A DNA stretch of 64,000 nt from Bacillota bacterium (GTDB taxonomy: Bacteria; Bacillota; Clostridia; Saccharofermentanales; Saccharofermentanaceae): the NCBI GenBank assembly GCA_023397475.1, contig JAEWUD010000011.1:1-64000 (forward strand). Direction: 5' to 3'. The position numbers and the translations under genes are program-made. Shown piece by piece: positions 45,038 through 54,428 of this stretch. The notes beneath the pieces were generated by a model, which searched no databases, was not told the DNA's origin, and was given only the letters and a program-made list of their open reading frames with translations. Positions within the stretch are counted from its first letter, which is position 1. The number at the start of each line of letters is the position of its first letter.

Positions 45038-45484
45038 ATGAACAAAGTCATTCTTGTCGGAAGACTCGTCAAGGACCCCGAGGTTAAGACCACCCAGAGC
45101 CAGGTCGCTGTATGCAGTTTCACGATTGCCGTCGACCGTAAGTTCAAGAGCGCCAGCGGAGAGCGCCAGTCGGATTTCATTTCCTGCGTCGCATGGCGGC
45201 AGCAGGCGGAATTCCTCGGACGCTATTTCCAGAAGGGTTCGCGTGTCGCGATTGTCGGCAACATTCAGTCGAGAACGTATGACGATCCCCAGGGCAAGAA
45301 GGTCTACGTCACAGAGGTCGTCGTGGATGAGGTCGAGTTTGTGGATTCCAAGCGTGAATCCGGTGGTAACGCCGGTTATGAAGCGCCGAAAACAGCAGCG
45401 ATCAATCCTCCTCCGGCCCCGGCGGTAGACAGCGGCTTTTATCCAACCATGGATGACGATACCACTCTCCCGTTTGATTTGTAA
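45038..45484 (+). CDS. ssb: Single-stranded DNA-binding protein
   Basis: 148 residues. The OB-fold N-terminus (MNKVILVGRLVKDPEVKTTQ, VAWRQQAEFLGRYFQKGSRV) spans about residues 1-105, followed by a Pro/Ala-rich linker and the acidic tail DDDTTLPFDL, which docks partner proteins. It binds single strands in replication and repair. It lies between the two ribosomal genes that bracket it in Firmicutes. Confidence 0.96.
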   Translation: MNKVILVGRLVKDPEVKTTQSQVAVCSFTIAVDRKFKSASGERQSDFISCVAWRQQAEFLGRYFQKGSRVAIVGNIQSRTYDDPQGKKVYVTEVVVDEVEFVDSKRESGGNAGYEAPKTAAINPPPAPAVDSGFYPTMDDDTTLPFDL

Positions 45485-45545
45485 GAATCGCACAAGATGT
45501 GCGCCGGTATTTGATATCGGATTTGTTTGAAAGGAGATTACGAAC

Positions 45546-45836
45546 ATGGCTGAGAATAGAACTCCCAGAGCCGGCGGACGCGATTTTGGCGACCGTGAGG
45601 GTGGCCGTGGCGGCATGAGACCGAGACGTACTCGTCGTAAGGTCTGTGCTTTCTGCGCCGATAAGGTGGAAGTGATTGATTATAAGGACGTCGTGAGACT
45701 TCGCAAGTTTATTTCCGAGCGTGGCAAGATTCTGCCGAAGCGTATGACGGGCAATTGCGCGAAGCATCAGAGAGAACTGACGATCGCGATCAAGCGCGCC
45801 AGACATATCGCTCTGCTTCCCTATGCGGTAGACTGA
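45546..45836 (+). CDS. rpsR: Ribosomal protein bS18
   Basis: 96 residues. The conserved core is [19 protein letters not shown], then [20 protein letters not shown] and [11 protein letters not shown] Gly/Arg-rich N-terminal extension of about 30 residues precedes it. The cysteines (C-A-F-C, C-A-K-H) suggest a zinc-type S18. It ends the first part of the replication/ribosome run; a terminator follows at 45902. Confidence 0.97.
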   Translation: MAENRTPRAGGRDFGDREGGRGGMRPRRTRRKVCAFCADKVEVIDYKDVVRLRKFISERGKILPKRMTGNCAKHQRELTIAIKRARHIALLPYAVD

Positions 45837-45869
45837 TAACGCTTTAAGCATTTCGAAGGTGACGCTTCC

Positions 45870-45898
45870 TTGCGCTTGCCGACGTATCCGCTTATAAT
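45870..45898 (+). promoter_or_regulatory. Promoter of rplI-dnaB
   Basis: TTGCGC, 17 bp, TATAAT. Its start site would be near 45905, inside the rpsR terminator stem, so the new transcript would not carry the complete hairpin. Confidence 0.65.
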
Positions 45899-45901
45899 AT
45901 T

Positions 45902-45936
45902 AGGCATCCCGAGTTCTCGGGATGCCTGATTTTTTT
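45902..45936 (+). terminator. Terminator of rpsF-ssb-rpsR
   Basis: AGGCATCCCGAG-TT-CTCGGGATGCCT then GATTTTTTT: a perfect 12-bp stem with a T-run. Confidence 0.9.
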
Positions 45937-45986
45937 CATTAGAACAAAGGAGGAACGACCGAGAGATTCTGTCGGTCGGACGAGAT

Positions 45987-46433
45987 ATGAAGGTAATTCT
46001 GCTTCAGGAAGTTAAGGGACTTGGCAAGACGGACGATATTGTCGAGGTCAACGACGGTTATGCGAGAAATCTATTGTTTAAGAAGAACCTTGCGTTGGAG
46101 GCAACTTCGGCGAATTTGAATACGGTCAAGCTCAAGCGGGGAGCCCAGGCGGAGAAGGCGAGACGTGAACTCGTCGAGGCGAAGGAGACCGGAGCGAGGC
46201 TGAACGGCAAGCATTTCACCCTGGTGATGAAGTCAGGCGAGGGCGGTCGTCTCTATGGTGCCGTGACGGCGATGGACATTGCCGGCGCGCTCGCTGCGGG
46301 AGGTTTCACTGTCGACAAGAAGAATGTTGTCATCAAGAATCCGATCAAGTCGATCGGCTCGTTTGAAGTATCTGTCAAATTGCACACGGAAGTTACGGTT
46401 ACCGTAATGATCGATGTCCGGACTGTGTCCTGA
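45987..46433 (+). CDS. rplI: Ribosomal protein bL9
   Basis: 148 residues. The N-terminal domain ([34 protein letters not shown]) binds 23S rRNA; a helical linker (residues 45-75) leads to the C-terminal domain. The ATG is only weakly preceded by GGTCGGACGAG. It stands ahead of dnaB, as in most Firmicutes, but with its own promoter. Confidence 0.96.
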   Translation: MKVILLQEVKGLGKTDDIVEVNDGYARNLLFKKNLALEATSANLNTVKLKRGAQAEKARRELVEAKETGARLNGKHFTLVMKSGEGGRLYGAVTAMDIAGALAAGGFTVDKKNVVIKNPIKSIGSFEVSVKLHTEVTVTVMIDVRTVS

Positions 46434-46455
46434 TTACATATAAGGAGCACGCCTG

Positions 46456-48132
46456 ATGACGACAAGTCCGACATCCAGAACACAAGGGCGATTGCCGCCC
46501 CAGAGCAAACAGGCTGAGATGGCCGTTCTGTGTTCCTGCCTTGACAGTGAGGCGGCCTTGACGGTCGTTGCAGCGGTACTTATACCGGATGACTTCTACT
46601 TTCCCGCACATCGCCTGATTTTTCTTGCGATTCTCGAACTCGTATCTGTCCGGTCACCGATCGATATTATTACGGTTTCCGAGCTTCTCGCCAAGAAGGG
46701 GGAACTCGAGAATGTCGGCGGAACGGAGTACATCAGCAAACTCTCCGACATGCCGGTCATTCGCTCGAACGCGGCGGAATACGCGGGCATTATTCGCCAG
46801 AAATCCATGCTCCGTAAGCTGATCACTTCCCTCGACGACGTGGTGAAGCTGTCATTTGAAGGTGAGCAGGAGGCGAACAATCTCGTCGACCTGGCGATTC
46901 AGCGACTCACATCAATTCGTGAGAATCCTACCGGAGGCGGTTTCGAGACGATCCATGACATCCTGAAGCGAACAATTCAGGAAATCGTAGATATCACCAA
47001 GGGTAAGAAAGAAAGAAACGTTGTATTTACCGGATTTCCTATGCTTGACAAAGCGATCGGCGGTCTGCGCCCCGGATCATTGATTATCATCGCCGCGCGA
47101 CCTGCCATGGGTAAATCGGCATTTGTTATCAATCTTGCGACGAACACATCGATCAACTACGGAACACCCGTAGCTTTCTTCAGCCTTGAAATGTCAAAGG
47201 CCGAGATCGGCAACCGTATTCTTGCATCCAAGTCATCGATCAGCACACATGCTCTGCAGAGCGCTGAGATCCACGAGGGGGATTGGGACCAGATCGGTAA
47301 AGCGATGAGTGTTCTCTCGCCGATTCCCTTCTATATCGACGATCGCTCCGGGATTAATACCATTGAGATGATGGCGAAGTGCCGTCAATTGAAGAATGAG
47401 AAGAAGCTCGGACTGATTATAATTGACTATCTTCAGTTGATGAGTCCGGCCGGAAGTCGTAACAGCGGAAATCGTCAGCAGGAAATCTCCGAGATCTCAC
47501 GTTCGCTCAAGATCATGGCAAAAGAACTGGATGTTCCCGTCATCGCGCTTTCGCAGCTGTCTCGTGGAGCGGAGTATCGTGAGGACCGGCGGCCTCTCTT
47601 GGCAGACCTGCGTGATTCCGGTGCCATTGAGCAGGATGCCGACATGGTCGTCTTCCTGTATCGCGATAAGTACTATGAGACGGGTGAGAAGCCGGAGATC
47701 GAGGACGCCGAGGTTATCATTGCCAAGAACCGTCAGGGAGCGACACGAACCGTCACGGTCAAATGGTGGGCCAGAAGGACACTGTTCTTCGAGCCCGATC
47801 AGCCCGGTTCTCCGGAGGCTCCGCCGGAATATGTATCATCGGCCAGAACGGAGTTGCCTTTCACTCCGCCGATTGCGGAAGAAGCAAAGCACGTTCCTGC
47901 GCCGAAGCTGAATCCTTTCGCGGGTTTCCCGGAGGAACCGCCTCATCGGGTTACCGAGACGAACGCTCCCGGTTATCCGGACGTTCCGCCGCCGGAGGAT
48001 TTCATGGGAGATCCTGCGGATCCGTTCGGAAATGTTCCGCCGGAGGACTTCATGGGGGACCCCTCAGATCCTTTCGCCGGAATTCCGCCGGAGGAATATC
48101 TGCAGGTTCCCACAGAGGACGGTGTCGAATAA
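46456..48132 (+). CDS. dnaB: Replicative DNA helicase DnaB with a Pro-rich C-terminal tail
   Basis: 558 residues, about 100 longer than usual. The N-terminal domain (about 15-115) binds primase; the RecA-like motor (about 180-450) has Walker A ARPAMGKSAF, Walker B IIIDYLQLM and the conserved QEISEISRSLK and DLRDSGAIEQDAD. The last 110 residues are an extra, acidic Pro-rich tail with a repeat PPEDFMGDPxDPF near the end. It is the ring helicase of the replication fork. The 3' end overlaps the tilS start by one base (TAATG). Confidence 0.95.
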   Translation: MTTSPTSRTQGRLPPQSKQAEMAVLCSCLDSEAALTVVAAVLIPDDFYFPAHRLIFLAILELVSVRSPIDIITVSELLAKKGELENVGGTEYISKLSDMPVIRSNAAEYAGIIRQKSMLRKLITSLDDVVKLSFEGEQEANNLVDLAIQRLTSIRENPTGGGFETIHDILKRTIQEIVDITKGKKERNVVFTGFPMLDKAIGGLRPGSLIIIAARPAMGKSAFVINLATNTSINYGTPVAFFSLEMSKAEIGNRILASKSSISTHALQSAEIHEGDWDQIGKAMSVLSPIPFYIDDRSGINTIEMMAKCRQLKNEKKLGLIIIDYLQLMSPAGSRNSGNRQQEISEISRSLKIMAKELDVPVIALSQLSRGAEYREDRRPLLADLRDSGAIEQDADMVVFLYRDKYYETGEKPEIEDAEVIIAKNRQGATRTVTVKWWARRTLFFEPDQPGSPEAPPEYVSSARTELPFTPPIAEEAKHVPAPKLNPFAGFPEEPPHRVTETNAPGYPDVPPPEDFMGDPADPFGNVPPEDFMGDPSDPFAGIPPEEYLQVPTEDGVE

Positions 48133-49697
48133 TGTCGCTTCTCGACGAAGTGTTCGCTTACGGATCCCTTCATACGATGTTCTCCTGTTCCGCGATACTC
48201 GTCGCCGTATCCGGCGGCAGCGACTCTGTATGTCTTCTCGATATCCTTTGTGAAATTCGTAAAGCAAAGCTCGAGGATACATCCGCTCACAATTTGCGGT
48301 TCCCCGCGATATTCGCGGTGCATGTGAACCATCAGATTCGTCCGGAATCTTCAGGGGACGAAGAATTGGTTCGAATTCTCTGCGCGAAATTGAAGATCCC
48401 CTTGTTTGTGAAGACCTTTGATGTCCCTGCGATTTCGAAGCAACGACAGCAGGGATTGGAAGAGACAGGCCGGGATTTGCGCCGCGAAGCGTTCGCAGAG
48501 GTAACAGGCGAGATTTCTTCCCAAGGTTACGACACGGTTTTTATCGCTACCGCACACCATCGAGAGGATGTTTGCGAGACGATTCTCATGAATCTTTTTC
48601 GCGGTTCGGGTACGGATGGCCTTACGGGAATGAAGCCGCGAGCGGACCGGATGATCCGTCCGCTGCTTTTCGCGGATAAGGAGATGATCCTCGCCTATGT
48701 TCGTTCCCGGGAGCTCTCTTATTCGGAAGACGCGACGAATGCGGACAGTGCGTACACAAGAAACGCATTCCGCAACGAGATCCTTCCGGCGATTGCAAAG
48801 GCAACAAGAAGAGATCCGGTCGATGCGTGTTTGCGATCTGCGGAACGAATCAGGGAGGATTCTCTGTTTCTGGAAGATACGGCAAGAATGTCATACGAGA
48901 CCCACATTATTCGGACAGAGGGTGCTACGGGCCTGCCGTGTGATGCCGTTAACCGTCAACATCGAGCGATCTCGGGACGTATGATCCGAATGCTGTTTCA
49001 TGAAATGTTCGGTTCTCTTACAAATTTTACCTCCGACCATGTCGATGCGATACGTGACCTGTGCGCGAAAAAGATCAACGGGAAACGCGTCTCGCTGCCC
49101 GGCCGACGATCGGCTGTCATCCTGGACAAGACTTTGTTTCTTGTATCGGACAACGAGGGAATTATTCCCGTGATGTCACATAGCCATAAAGCCAGACGAC
49201 TCTGTATTCTTCCGACAAATTCGGTTGAACTGGACATATGCTACGATAGAGACAGCAGATATTTCTCGGGAGATATTCCGCAATCTTCGCTGGAAGCGGT
49301 GACCTTCGGCGTTGAGAAACATGGGCAGGTAGTTTATAATGATCGGACATGGTATTGTGATGCCGGATCACTTGCGGGTGCGGTATTTCGGACCATGCGA
49401 ACCAAAGATCGTTTCCGCAAGGCTGGATCTTCGGGGCACAAACCTCTTCGACGCTTGTTTACGGACGAGAAGATTACTCGTGAGTTACGCGACAGGATTC
49501 TTCTTGTTGCAAGAGGAGATGAGGTTCTGTGGATTCCGGGTATGTACCATGCCGAGGGTTTTATCGATGATTTGTCGAGAGAATGCTTTCTTGCGGAGAA
49601 GAGCACGGACGGATCGGCCAAGGATAGACCGCAGGAAGATCTGGTCTGTGTCGTGATTCGAGACAAAGAAGCGAAAGGAAAGTTCGTTGATGCATAA
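48132..49697 (+). CDS. tilS: tRNA(Ile)-lysidine synthase
   Basis: 521 residues. The PP-loop VAVSGGSDSVCLLDIL near residue 25 binds ATP; a middle N-terminal region holds HHREDVCETILMNLFRGSGTDGLTGM. The C-terminal part (about 370-521) has the TilS-type RFRKAGSSGHKPLRRLF. It makes lysidine at position 34 of tRNA-Ile2 so that it reads AUA. Gene order tilS-hpt-ftsH is the classical Firmicutes one. It is likely translated by coupling to dnaB; the frame extends upstream inside dnaB. Confidence 0.94.
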   Translation: MSLLDEVFAYGSLHTMFSCSAILVAVSGGSDSVCLLDILCEIRKAKLEDTSAHNLRFPAIFAVHVNHQIRPESSGDEELVRILCAKLKIPLFVKTFDVPAISKQRQQGLEETGRDLRREAFAEVTGEISSQGYDTVFIATAHHREDVCETILMNLFRGSGTDGLTGMKPRADRMIRPLLFADKEMILAYVRSRELSYSEDATNADSAYTRNAFRNEILPAIAKATRRDPVDACLRSAERIREDSLFLEDTARMSYETHIIRTEGATGLPCDAVNRQHRAISGRMIRMLFHEMFGSLTNFTSDHVDAIRDLCAKKINGKRVSLPGRRSAVILDKTLFLVSDNEGIIPVMSHSHKARRLCILPTNSVELDICYDRDSRYFSGDIPQSSLEAVTFGVEKHGQVVYNDRTWYCDAGSLAGAVFRTMRTKDRFRKAGSSGHKPLRRLFTDEKITRELRDRILLVARGDEVLWIPGMYHAEGFIDDLSRECFLAEKSTDGSAKDRPQEDLVCVVIRDKEAKGKFVDA

Positions 49698-50226
49698 GGT
49701 GAAGGAAGTACTAATCTCTCGGGAAGAGATTCAATCTGTCGTAACACGGCTGGCGCAACAGATCACCCGGGATTATCAAGGCAAGGAGATTGTCATTGTC
49801 GGCGTTCTCAAGGGCTCGTTTATCTTTATGGCGGATCTTGTCCGCCAGATACCGTTGCCCGTGGTCATCGATTTCATGTCGGTGTCGAGTTATTACGGCG
49901 GGACGAAGAGTTCGGGTGTCGTCAAGATCATTAAGGATCTTGATGTCGATATTGAAGGGAAGCATGTACTGATCGTTGAGGATATTGTCGACTCGGGTCT
50001 CACATTGGCTAATCTCAAGGAGATGCTGATGACGAGAAACCCGGCGAGCCTTCGCGTGTGTGCGGCTTTTGACAAACCGGACCGGCGCAAAGTCGATATT
50101 GCCGCAGAATACACGGGAATGAAGATCCCCGATGCATTTATTATAGGATATGGATTGGATTACGACGGAGTATACAGGAATCTTCCCGATGTCTGTGTGC
50201 TGTCCGTTGACGGAGGTAATGAATGA
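49690..50226 (+). CDS. hpt: Hypoxanthine phosphoribosyltransferase
   Basis: 178 residues. The PRPP site is VLIVEDIVDSGLTL near residue 98, and a flexible loop has SSYYGGTKSSG. It salvages hypoxanthine and guanine to IMP and GMP. It overlaps the tilS end by 8 bp and ftsH by 4 bp. AAAGGAAAG precedes the ATG. Confidence 0.96.
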   Translation: MHKVKEVLISREEIQSVVTRLAQQITRDYQGKEIVIVGVLKGSFIFMADLVRQIPLPVVIDFMSVSSYYGGTKSSGVVKIIKDLDVDIEGKHVLIVEDIVDSGLTLANLKEMLMTRNPASLRVCAAFDKPDRRKVDIAAEYTGMKIPDAFIIGYGLDYDGVYRNLPDVCVLSVDGGNE

Positions 50227-52094
50227 ACCAGAATTCGCCAGAATCTCAGAGTGGACCGAATCGCTTCGGCGGTTGGCCATTCTACCTTTTACTTCTTCTC
50301 GTCGTTGTGATCGGTGCCTACGCTCTAGTGAACAGTGCGCCGCCTTCGAAGGAGGACACGCTTTCGGATGTGATCGGTTATTTTTCGAGCGGAGAAGTCA
50401 AGGCGGAAGATGTATCCCTTGAGGGGAATATCCTTCGCTTCTCGTACAACAACGCGGAGAATAAGAAGATTAACGTCGAGAAGAGCATTCCCGTGACCTC
50501 AATGGACCGGATGCTTCTCATCCTGATCAATGCCGAGAAGAATGGATTTATCGATGACTTCGATTATAAGGAGCCCCTGGATCTTAGTTCGATCATGATG
50601 GCGGCGACGATCATCATCACGATTGGCGCGATGGGATTCTTTGTGTGGTTCTCCATCTCGCGTGCGCAGGGCGACGGCAAGAATGCGATCAATTTCGGAC
50701 GCAGCAAAGCGAAACTTCATGACCCTTCGCGCAACAAGATCACTTTTGCGGATGTTGCCGGAGCCGATGAGGAGAAGGAAGAACTCAAGGAAGTCGTCGA
50801 CTTCCTGAAGTCTCCGCGCAAATACTCCGAGCTTGGAGCGAAGATTCCGCGCGGTATACTTCTTTTCGGTGCTCCCGGTACCGGTAAGACGTTGCTGGCG
50901 AAGGCTGTCGCCGGTGAGGCCGGTGTGCCGTTCTTCTCGATCTCAGGATCTGACTTTGTCGAGATGTTCGTCGGTGTCGGCGCGAGCCGTGTACGAGATC
51001 TGTTCGACAATGCGAAGAAGAACTCGCCCTGTATCATCTTTATCGATGAGATTGACGCTGTCGGTCGTCACCGTGGTGCCGGCATGGGCGGAGGCCACGA
51101 TGAGCGCGAGCAGACGCTGAATCAGCTTCTGGTTGAGATGGACGGATTCGGCCCGAATGAGGGCGTTATCGTCATCGCCGCGACAAACCGTATGGATATT
51201 CTGGATCCGGCTCTACTTCGTCCCGGTCGATTCGACCGCCGCGTTGTTGTTATGCGCCCTGATATCAAGGGACGCGAGGCGATTCTTAAGGTACATGCCA
51301 AGGGTAAGCCGATTTCCGCGGATGTTGATCTCAGAGAAATCGCGAAGATCACTCCCGGCTTTACGGGTGCAGACCTTGCGAATCTCTTGAACGAAGCGGC
51401 ACTGGGCGCTGCCCGTAAGAATGCCAAGGAGATCGAATACACGGATATTTCCGAGGCGGTCTTTAAGGTGATGATCGGACCCGAGAAGAAGAGTCGGGTT
51501 ATCAGCGACAAGGAGAAGAAGTTGACGGCCTACCACGAGGCCGGACATGCGGTGGTATTGCGCTCCGTATCCGATACAGACAAGGTCGAGCGCGTATCGA
51601 TTATTCCCGCGGGCGGTGCCGGCGGATATACCGCACATAAGCCGGATGAAGATATCTATTACACGACGCGTCAGCAGCTGATCAATGATATTATGATTTC
51701 CCTCGGCGGCCGTGCCTCGGAGGAGATTATCCTTGGCGAAGTCAGTACCGGAGCATCCTCAGACCTGCAGAGTTGCAACAATGTCGCTCGCAGCATGATT
51801 ACGAAGTATGGTATGAGTTCTCGCTTGCCGAATATGGTGTTCGGCAGTGATGAGGAAGTGTTCCTTGGGAAGGATTACGGCCATGTTCAGAATTACAGTG
51901 AACGTGTCGCCGCGGAGATCGATTCCGAAGTACAAACGATTATTGAGGAGGCTTATGCCAAGGTGAAGGAGATCCTTTCCGACAAACGTCGAATCCTTGA
52001 AGCGGTTGCTGTTCGACTTCTCGAGAAAGAGAAGATCGAAGGACCGGAGTTCGAGGCGATCTTCTCCGGATCGGAATCGGTAACTACTCTTTAA
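50223..52094 (+). CDS. ftsH: Membrane-anchored ATP-dependent zinc protease FtsH
   Basis: 623 residues. Two membrane segments (about 16-35 and 120-142) flank a small external domain. The AAA domain has Walker A GAPGTGKT near residue 222, Walker [13 protein letters not shown] and the second region of homology [19 protein letters not shown]. The metalloprotease site HEAGH is near residue 440, with the third ligand in the SSDLQ region. It degrades membrane and regulatory proteins. Start overlaps hpt (ATGA). Confidence 0.97.
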   Translation: MNQNSPESQSGPNRFGGWPFYLLLLLVVVIGAYALVNSAPPSKEDTLSDVIGYFSSGEVKAEDVSLEGNILRFSYNNAENKKINVEKSIPVTSMDRMLLILINAEKNGFIDDFDYKEPLDLSSIMMAATIIITIGAMGFFVWFSISRAQGDGKNAINFGRSKAKLHDPSRNKITFADVAGADEEKEELKEVVDFLKSPRKYSELGAKIPRGILLFGAPGTGKTLLAKAVAGEAGVPFFSISGSDFVEMFVGVGASRVRDLFDNAKKNSPCIIFIDEIDAVGRHRGAGMGGGHDEREQTLNQLLVEMDGFGPNEGVIVIAATNRMDILDPALLRPGRFDRRVVVMRPDIKGREAILKVHAKGKPISADVDLREIAKITPGFTGADLANLLNEAALGAARKNAKEIEYTDISEAVFKVMIGPEKKSRVISDKEKKLTAYHEAGHAVVLRSVSDTDKVERVSIIPAGGAGGYTAHKPDEDIYYTTRQQLINDIMISLGGRASEEIILGEVSTGASSDLQSCNNVARSMITKYGMSSRLPNMVFGSDEEVFLGKDYGHVQNYSERVAAEIDSEVQTIIEEAYAKVKEILSDKRRILEAVAVRLLEKEKIEGPEFEAIFSGSESVTTL

Positions 52095-52138
52095 GATTTT
52101 CCCTTGATGTGAGCAACCCTACACTTTATTGAACAAAA

Positions 52139-52175
52139 GAATCGCCGTCGACACTCGTGTCGGCGGCGATTCTTT
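52139..52175. terminator. Bidirectional terminator between ftsH and murC
   Basis: AGAATCGCCGTCGACA-CTCG-TGTCGGCGGCGATTCT with T-rich flank; a 16-bp stem with one mismatch. Confidence 0.85.
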
Positions 52176-52237
52176 ATGGTGTTTCGAGACCGGAAGAAAG
52201 CATTTTCTCAACGTATGTCCAAGCGGTTTTTCGTTCT

Positions 52238-53728
52238 TTATGAATCCGATTTCACAAGCTCATCGGCCATTTCGCGAATATCTTCGGGCCCGAGTACGAG
52301 AATCAGATCATTCTCATGCACCAGATCTGCGAGTCTTGCCTTGATATCATTCTTGTCCGCGTAGAATTCAGCGTGCCCGCCCTTTGCATTGATCGCTTCG
52401 GCCAGCATGGAGGACGATATTGTACCTGGATTTACTTCGCGATCAGAGAATATCTCTGCGAACAGAACATGCTCACAGGGGAGAAGGCTGGATACAAATT
52501 CGTCGAAAAGAATCTCGGTTCGATTGAAGGTTAGGGGCTGAAAGACGACCCAGGTCTTATGATGGGGCATCGCGGCTGCCGCCGCGAGAGTGGCACGAGC
52601 TGCAGCGGGATGGTGCGCGTAGTCTGCGACAACGGTCGCGCCCTTATAGGTTCCCTTCACGGAATAGCGACCTTCCGCCCCGTGAAAAGCGGCGAGCACC
52701 TTGGCGGCTGCATCCGGACCCGCACCATTCAAATGAGCGCAGGCAATCGCGGTAAGTGCGTTCTTGACATTGTGAAGACCGGGAACCTGTAATCGGATAT
52801 GCGCGTAGAACTCTCTGTCGACGTATACATCAAATTCTGGATATCCGCTACTTTCGGACAGGTGATCTGCCATTACATCGCAAGGTTCGCCGGTAATATC
52901 GAAGCGATCCGTCGCAAATCCGGTGGTAACAATGCGCGGCATCGGCAAATTCTTACTCGCAAGATGCGTGCGCATTCTGCGAACGGCTTCGCTGACATTC
53001 GGATCAAACGCAGGTATGACCAGGGTTCCGCCATCTTCAATCTTCTCCGTGAACTCGACAAAAGCGTCGATAACGTCAGACAAATCTGAAAAACAGTCGA
53101 CATGGTCAAAGTCGATATTCGTAATCGCCGCTGTCGTCGAAAAGAATCGCAGAAAGGATCGTTTGTATTCACATGCCTCGGAAACCAGCAAAGCTCCCGG
53201 AGATCCCATCCGCACGGTTCCGCCAAAATCTTCGAGCTCCGCACCCAAATGTACGGTGGGATCAAGTCCCGCCTCGACCAGGATCAGAGAAGTCATCGAC
53301 GTTGTCGTTGTTTTGCCGTGGGTGCCGGTAATGTTGATGACGCGTTCGAAACCCGCGGTGAGAAATCCCAGAAAGCGCGAGCGATCGACAAGAAGTATAC
53401 CGTGTTCGGATGCGTATTCGATCTCTTCGTTGCCGGGCAGTATTGCGGCCGTATGAACGACAAGATCCGGTGAGAAGGAAGCGATGTTCTGTTTGCTATG
53501 CCCTTCGAAGACGCGGATACCGCGTTCGTTAAGGTACGCGGTTCTGTGGGAGAGGTGACGATCTGAACCTGCGGCGACGAATCCGAGATTGACCGCGATT
53601 TCGGACAGTCCGCTCATACTGATTCCGCCGATTCCGATAAAATAGACACGGGATCCGGGTTTTAGTGAGAATAGAGGATCATTTGCATCGTGAAAAGCAT
53701 GAAGCGTACCGGACGCTGTTGTGTTCAT
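52238..53728 (-). CDS. murC: UDP-N-acetylmuramate--L-alanine ligase MurC
   Basis: 496 residues. The N-terminal domain contains GIGGISMSGLSEIAVNLG near residue 33; the ATP loop is ITGTHGKTTTT near 130; the central and C-terminal domains have DYAHHPAAARATLAAA. It adds the first amino acid of the peptidoglycan stem, in the cytosol. It is alone here, not in a dcw cluster, and convergent with ftsH. AAGGTTGACCT precedes the ATG. Confidence 0.96.
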   Translation of the reverse strand: MNTTASGTLHAFHDANDPLFSLKPGSRVYFIGIGGISMSGLSEIAVNLGFVAAGSDRHLSHRTAYLNERGIRVFEGHSKQNIASFSPDLVVHTAAILPGNEEIEYASEHGILLVDRSRFLGFLTAGFERVINITGTHGKTTTTSMTSLILVEAGLDPTVHLGAELEDFGGTVRMGSPGALLVSEACEYKRSFLRFFSTTAAITNIDFDHVDCFSDLSDVIDAFVEFTEKIEDGGTLVIPAFDPNVSEAVRRMRTHLASKNLPMPRIVTTGFATDRFDITGEPCDVMADHLSESSGYPEFDVYVDREFYAHIRLQVPGLHNVKNALTAIACAHLNGAGPDAAAKVLAAFHGAEGRYSVKGTYKGATVVADYAHHPAAARATLAAAAAMPHHKTWVVFQPLTFNRTEILFDEFVSSLLPCEHVLFAEIFSDREVNPGTISSSMLAEAINAKGGHAEFYADKNDIKARLADLVHENDLILVLGPEDIREMADELVKSDS

Positions 53729-54004
53729 AGGTCAACCTTCTTTCGAGAGTTCAGAGAATCTGTGTTCTCTTCAAATTTCTGTCCCTTTGCATTATACCGA
53801 AGGATTTGCATTTTCACATCGTGTTAATAAAGTTTGTGCATTTTCAACAATCAAATATCTTTAATTTGTTGGAATGATAGAAAATCCTGTTTTTCTGTAT
53901 GATTCTATTAGAAACGAGAGTACAATACGACTCATAACATAAAAATAATTGAGTTTCATAGACAACTCGTCGACAATACGAAGCACCGATGGAGGTACCA
54001 CCTT

Positions 54005-54337
54005 ATGGAAATTACCAGCATTATCATTCGGAGAATCTCTCTGGAGAGTAAGATGAAGGCGATTGTTTCAATCACATTCGACAACGCTTTTGTTGTTCAT
54101 GACGTTAAGGTTATCGAGGGCACCAGTGGCCTGTTTATCGCAATGCCCAGCAGACGTACGCAGGAGGGAGACTTCAAGGACATTGTACACCCGATTCATT
54201 CGGAGTTCCGAGAGGAGTTGTCCAGAGCGGTCCTCGAGAAGTATCAGGCGGCCCTTTCCGAATACATGGCGGATTTGCCGCACAGAGAAGAGAGATCACA
54301 CGCATTCTCCGGCGTGGCAGGCGTTGAAGCGAACTGA
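54005..54337 (+). CDS. spoVG: SpoVG RNA/DNA-binding regulator
   Basis: 110 residues; the first 85 are the SpoVG fold, MEITSIIIRRISLESKMKAIVSITFDNAFVVHD then MPSRRTQEGDFKDIVHPI. The C-terminus is variable. SpoVG affects sporulation, virulence and septation by nucleic-acid binding. The 276 bp upstream to murC are AT-rich with no clear sigma-H promoter. GATGGAGG precedes the ATG. A terminator follows. Confidence 0.96.
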   Translation: MEITSIIIRRISLESKMKAIVSITFDNAFVVHDVKVIEGTSGLFIAMPSRRTQEGDFKDIVHPIHSEFREELSRAVLEKYQAALSEYMADLPHREERSHAFSGVAGVEAN

Positions 54338-54363
54338 TTTACGTGTATAATCAATGAATAAGG

Positions 54364-54398
54364 ACAGACTGTCCCATCATGAGACGGTCTGTTTTTTA
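54364..54398 (+). terminator. Terminator of spoVG
   Basis: ACAGACTGTC / GACGGTCTGT with a nine-base loop and TTTTTT. Confidence 0.85.
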
Positions 54399-54428
54399 TC
54401 GTCATAAATATGCGAGGGGAGAAAAGTG

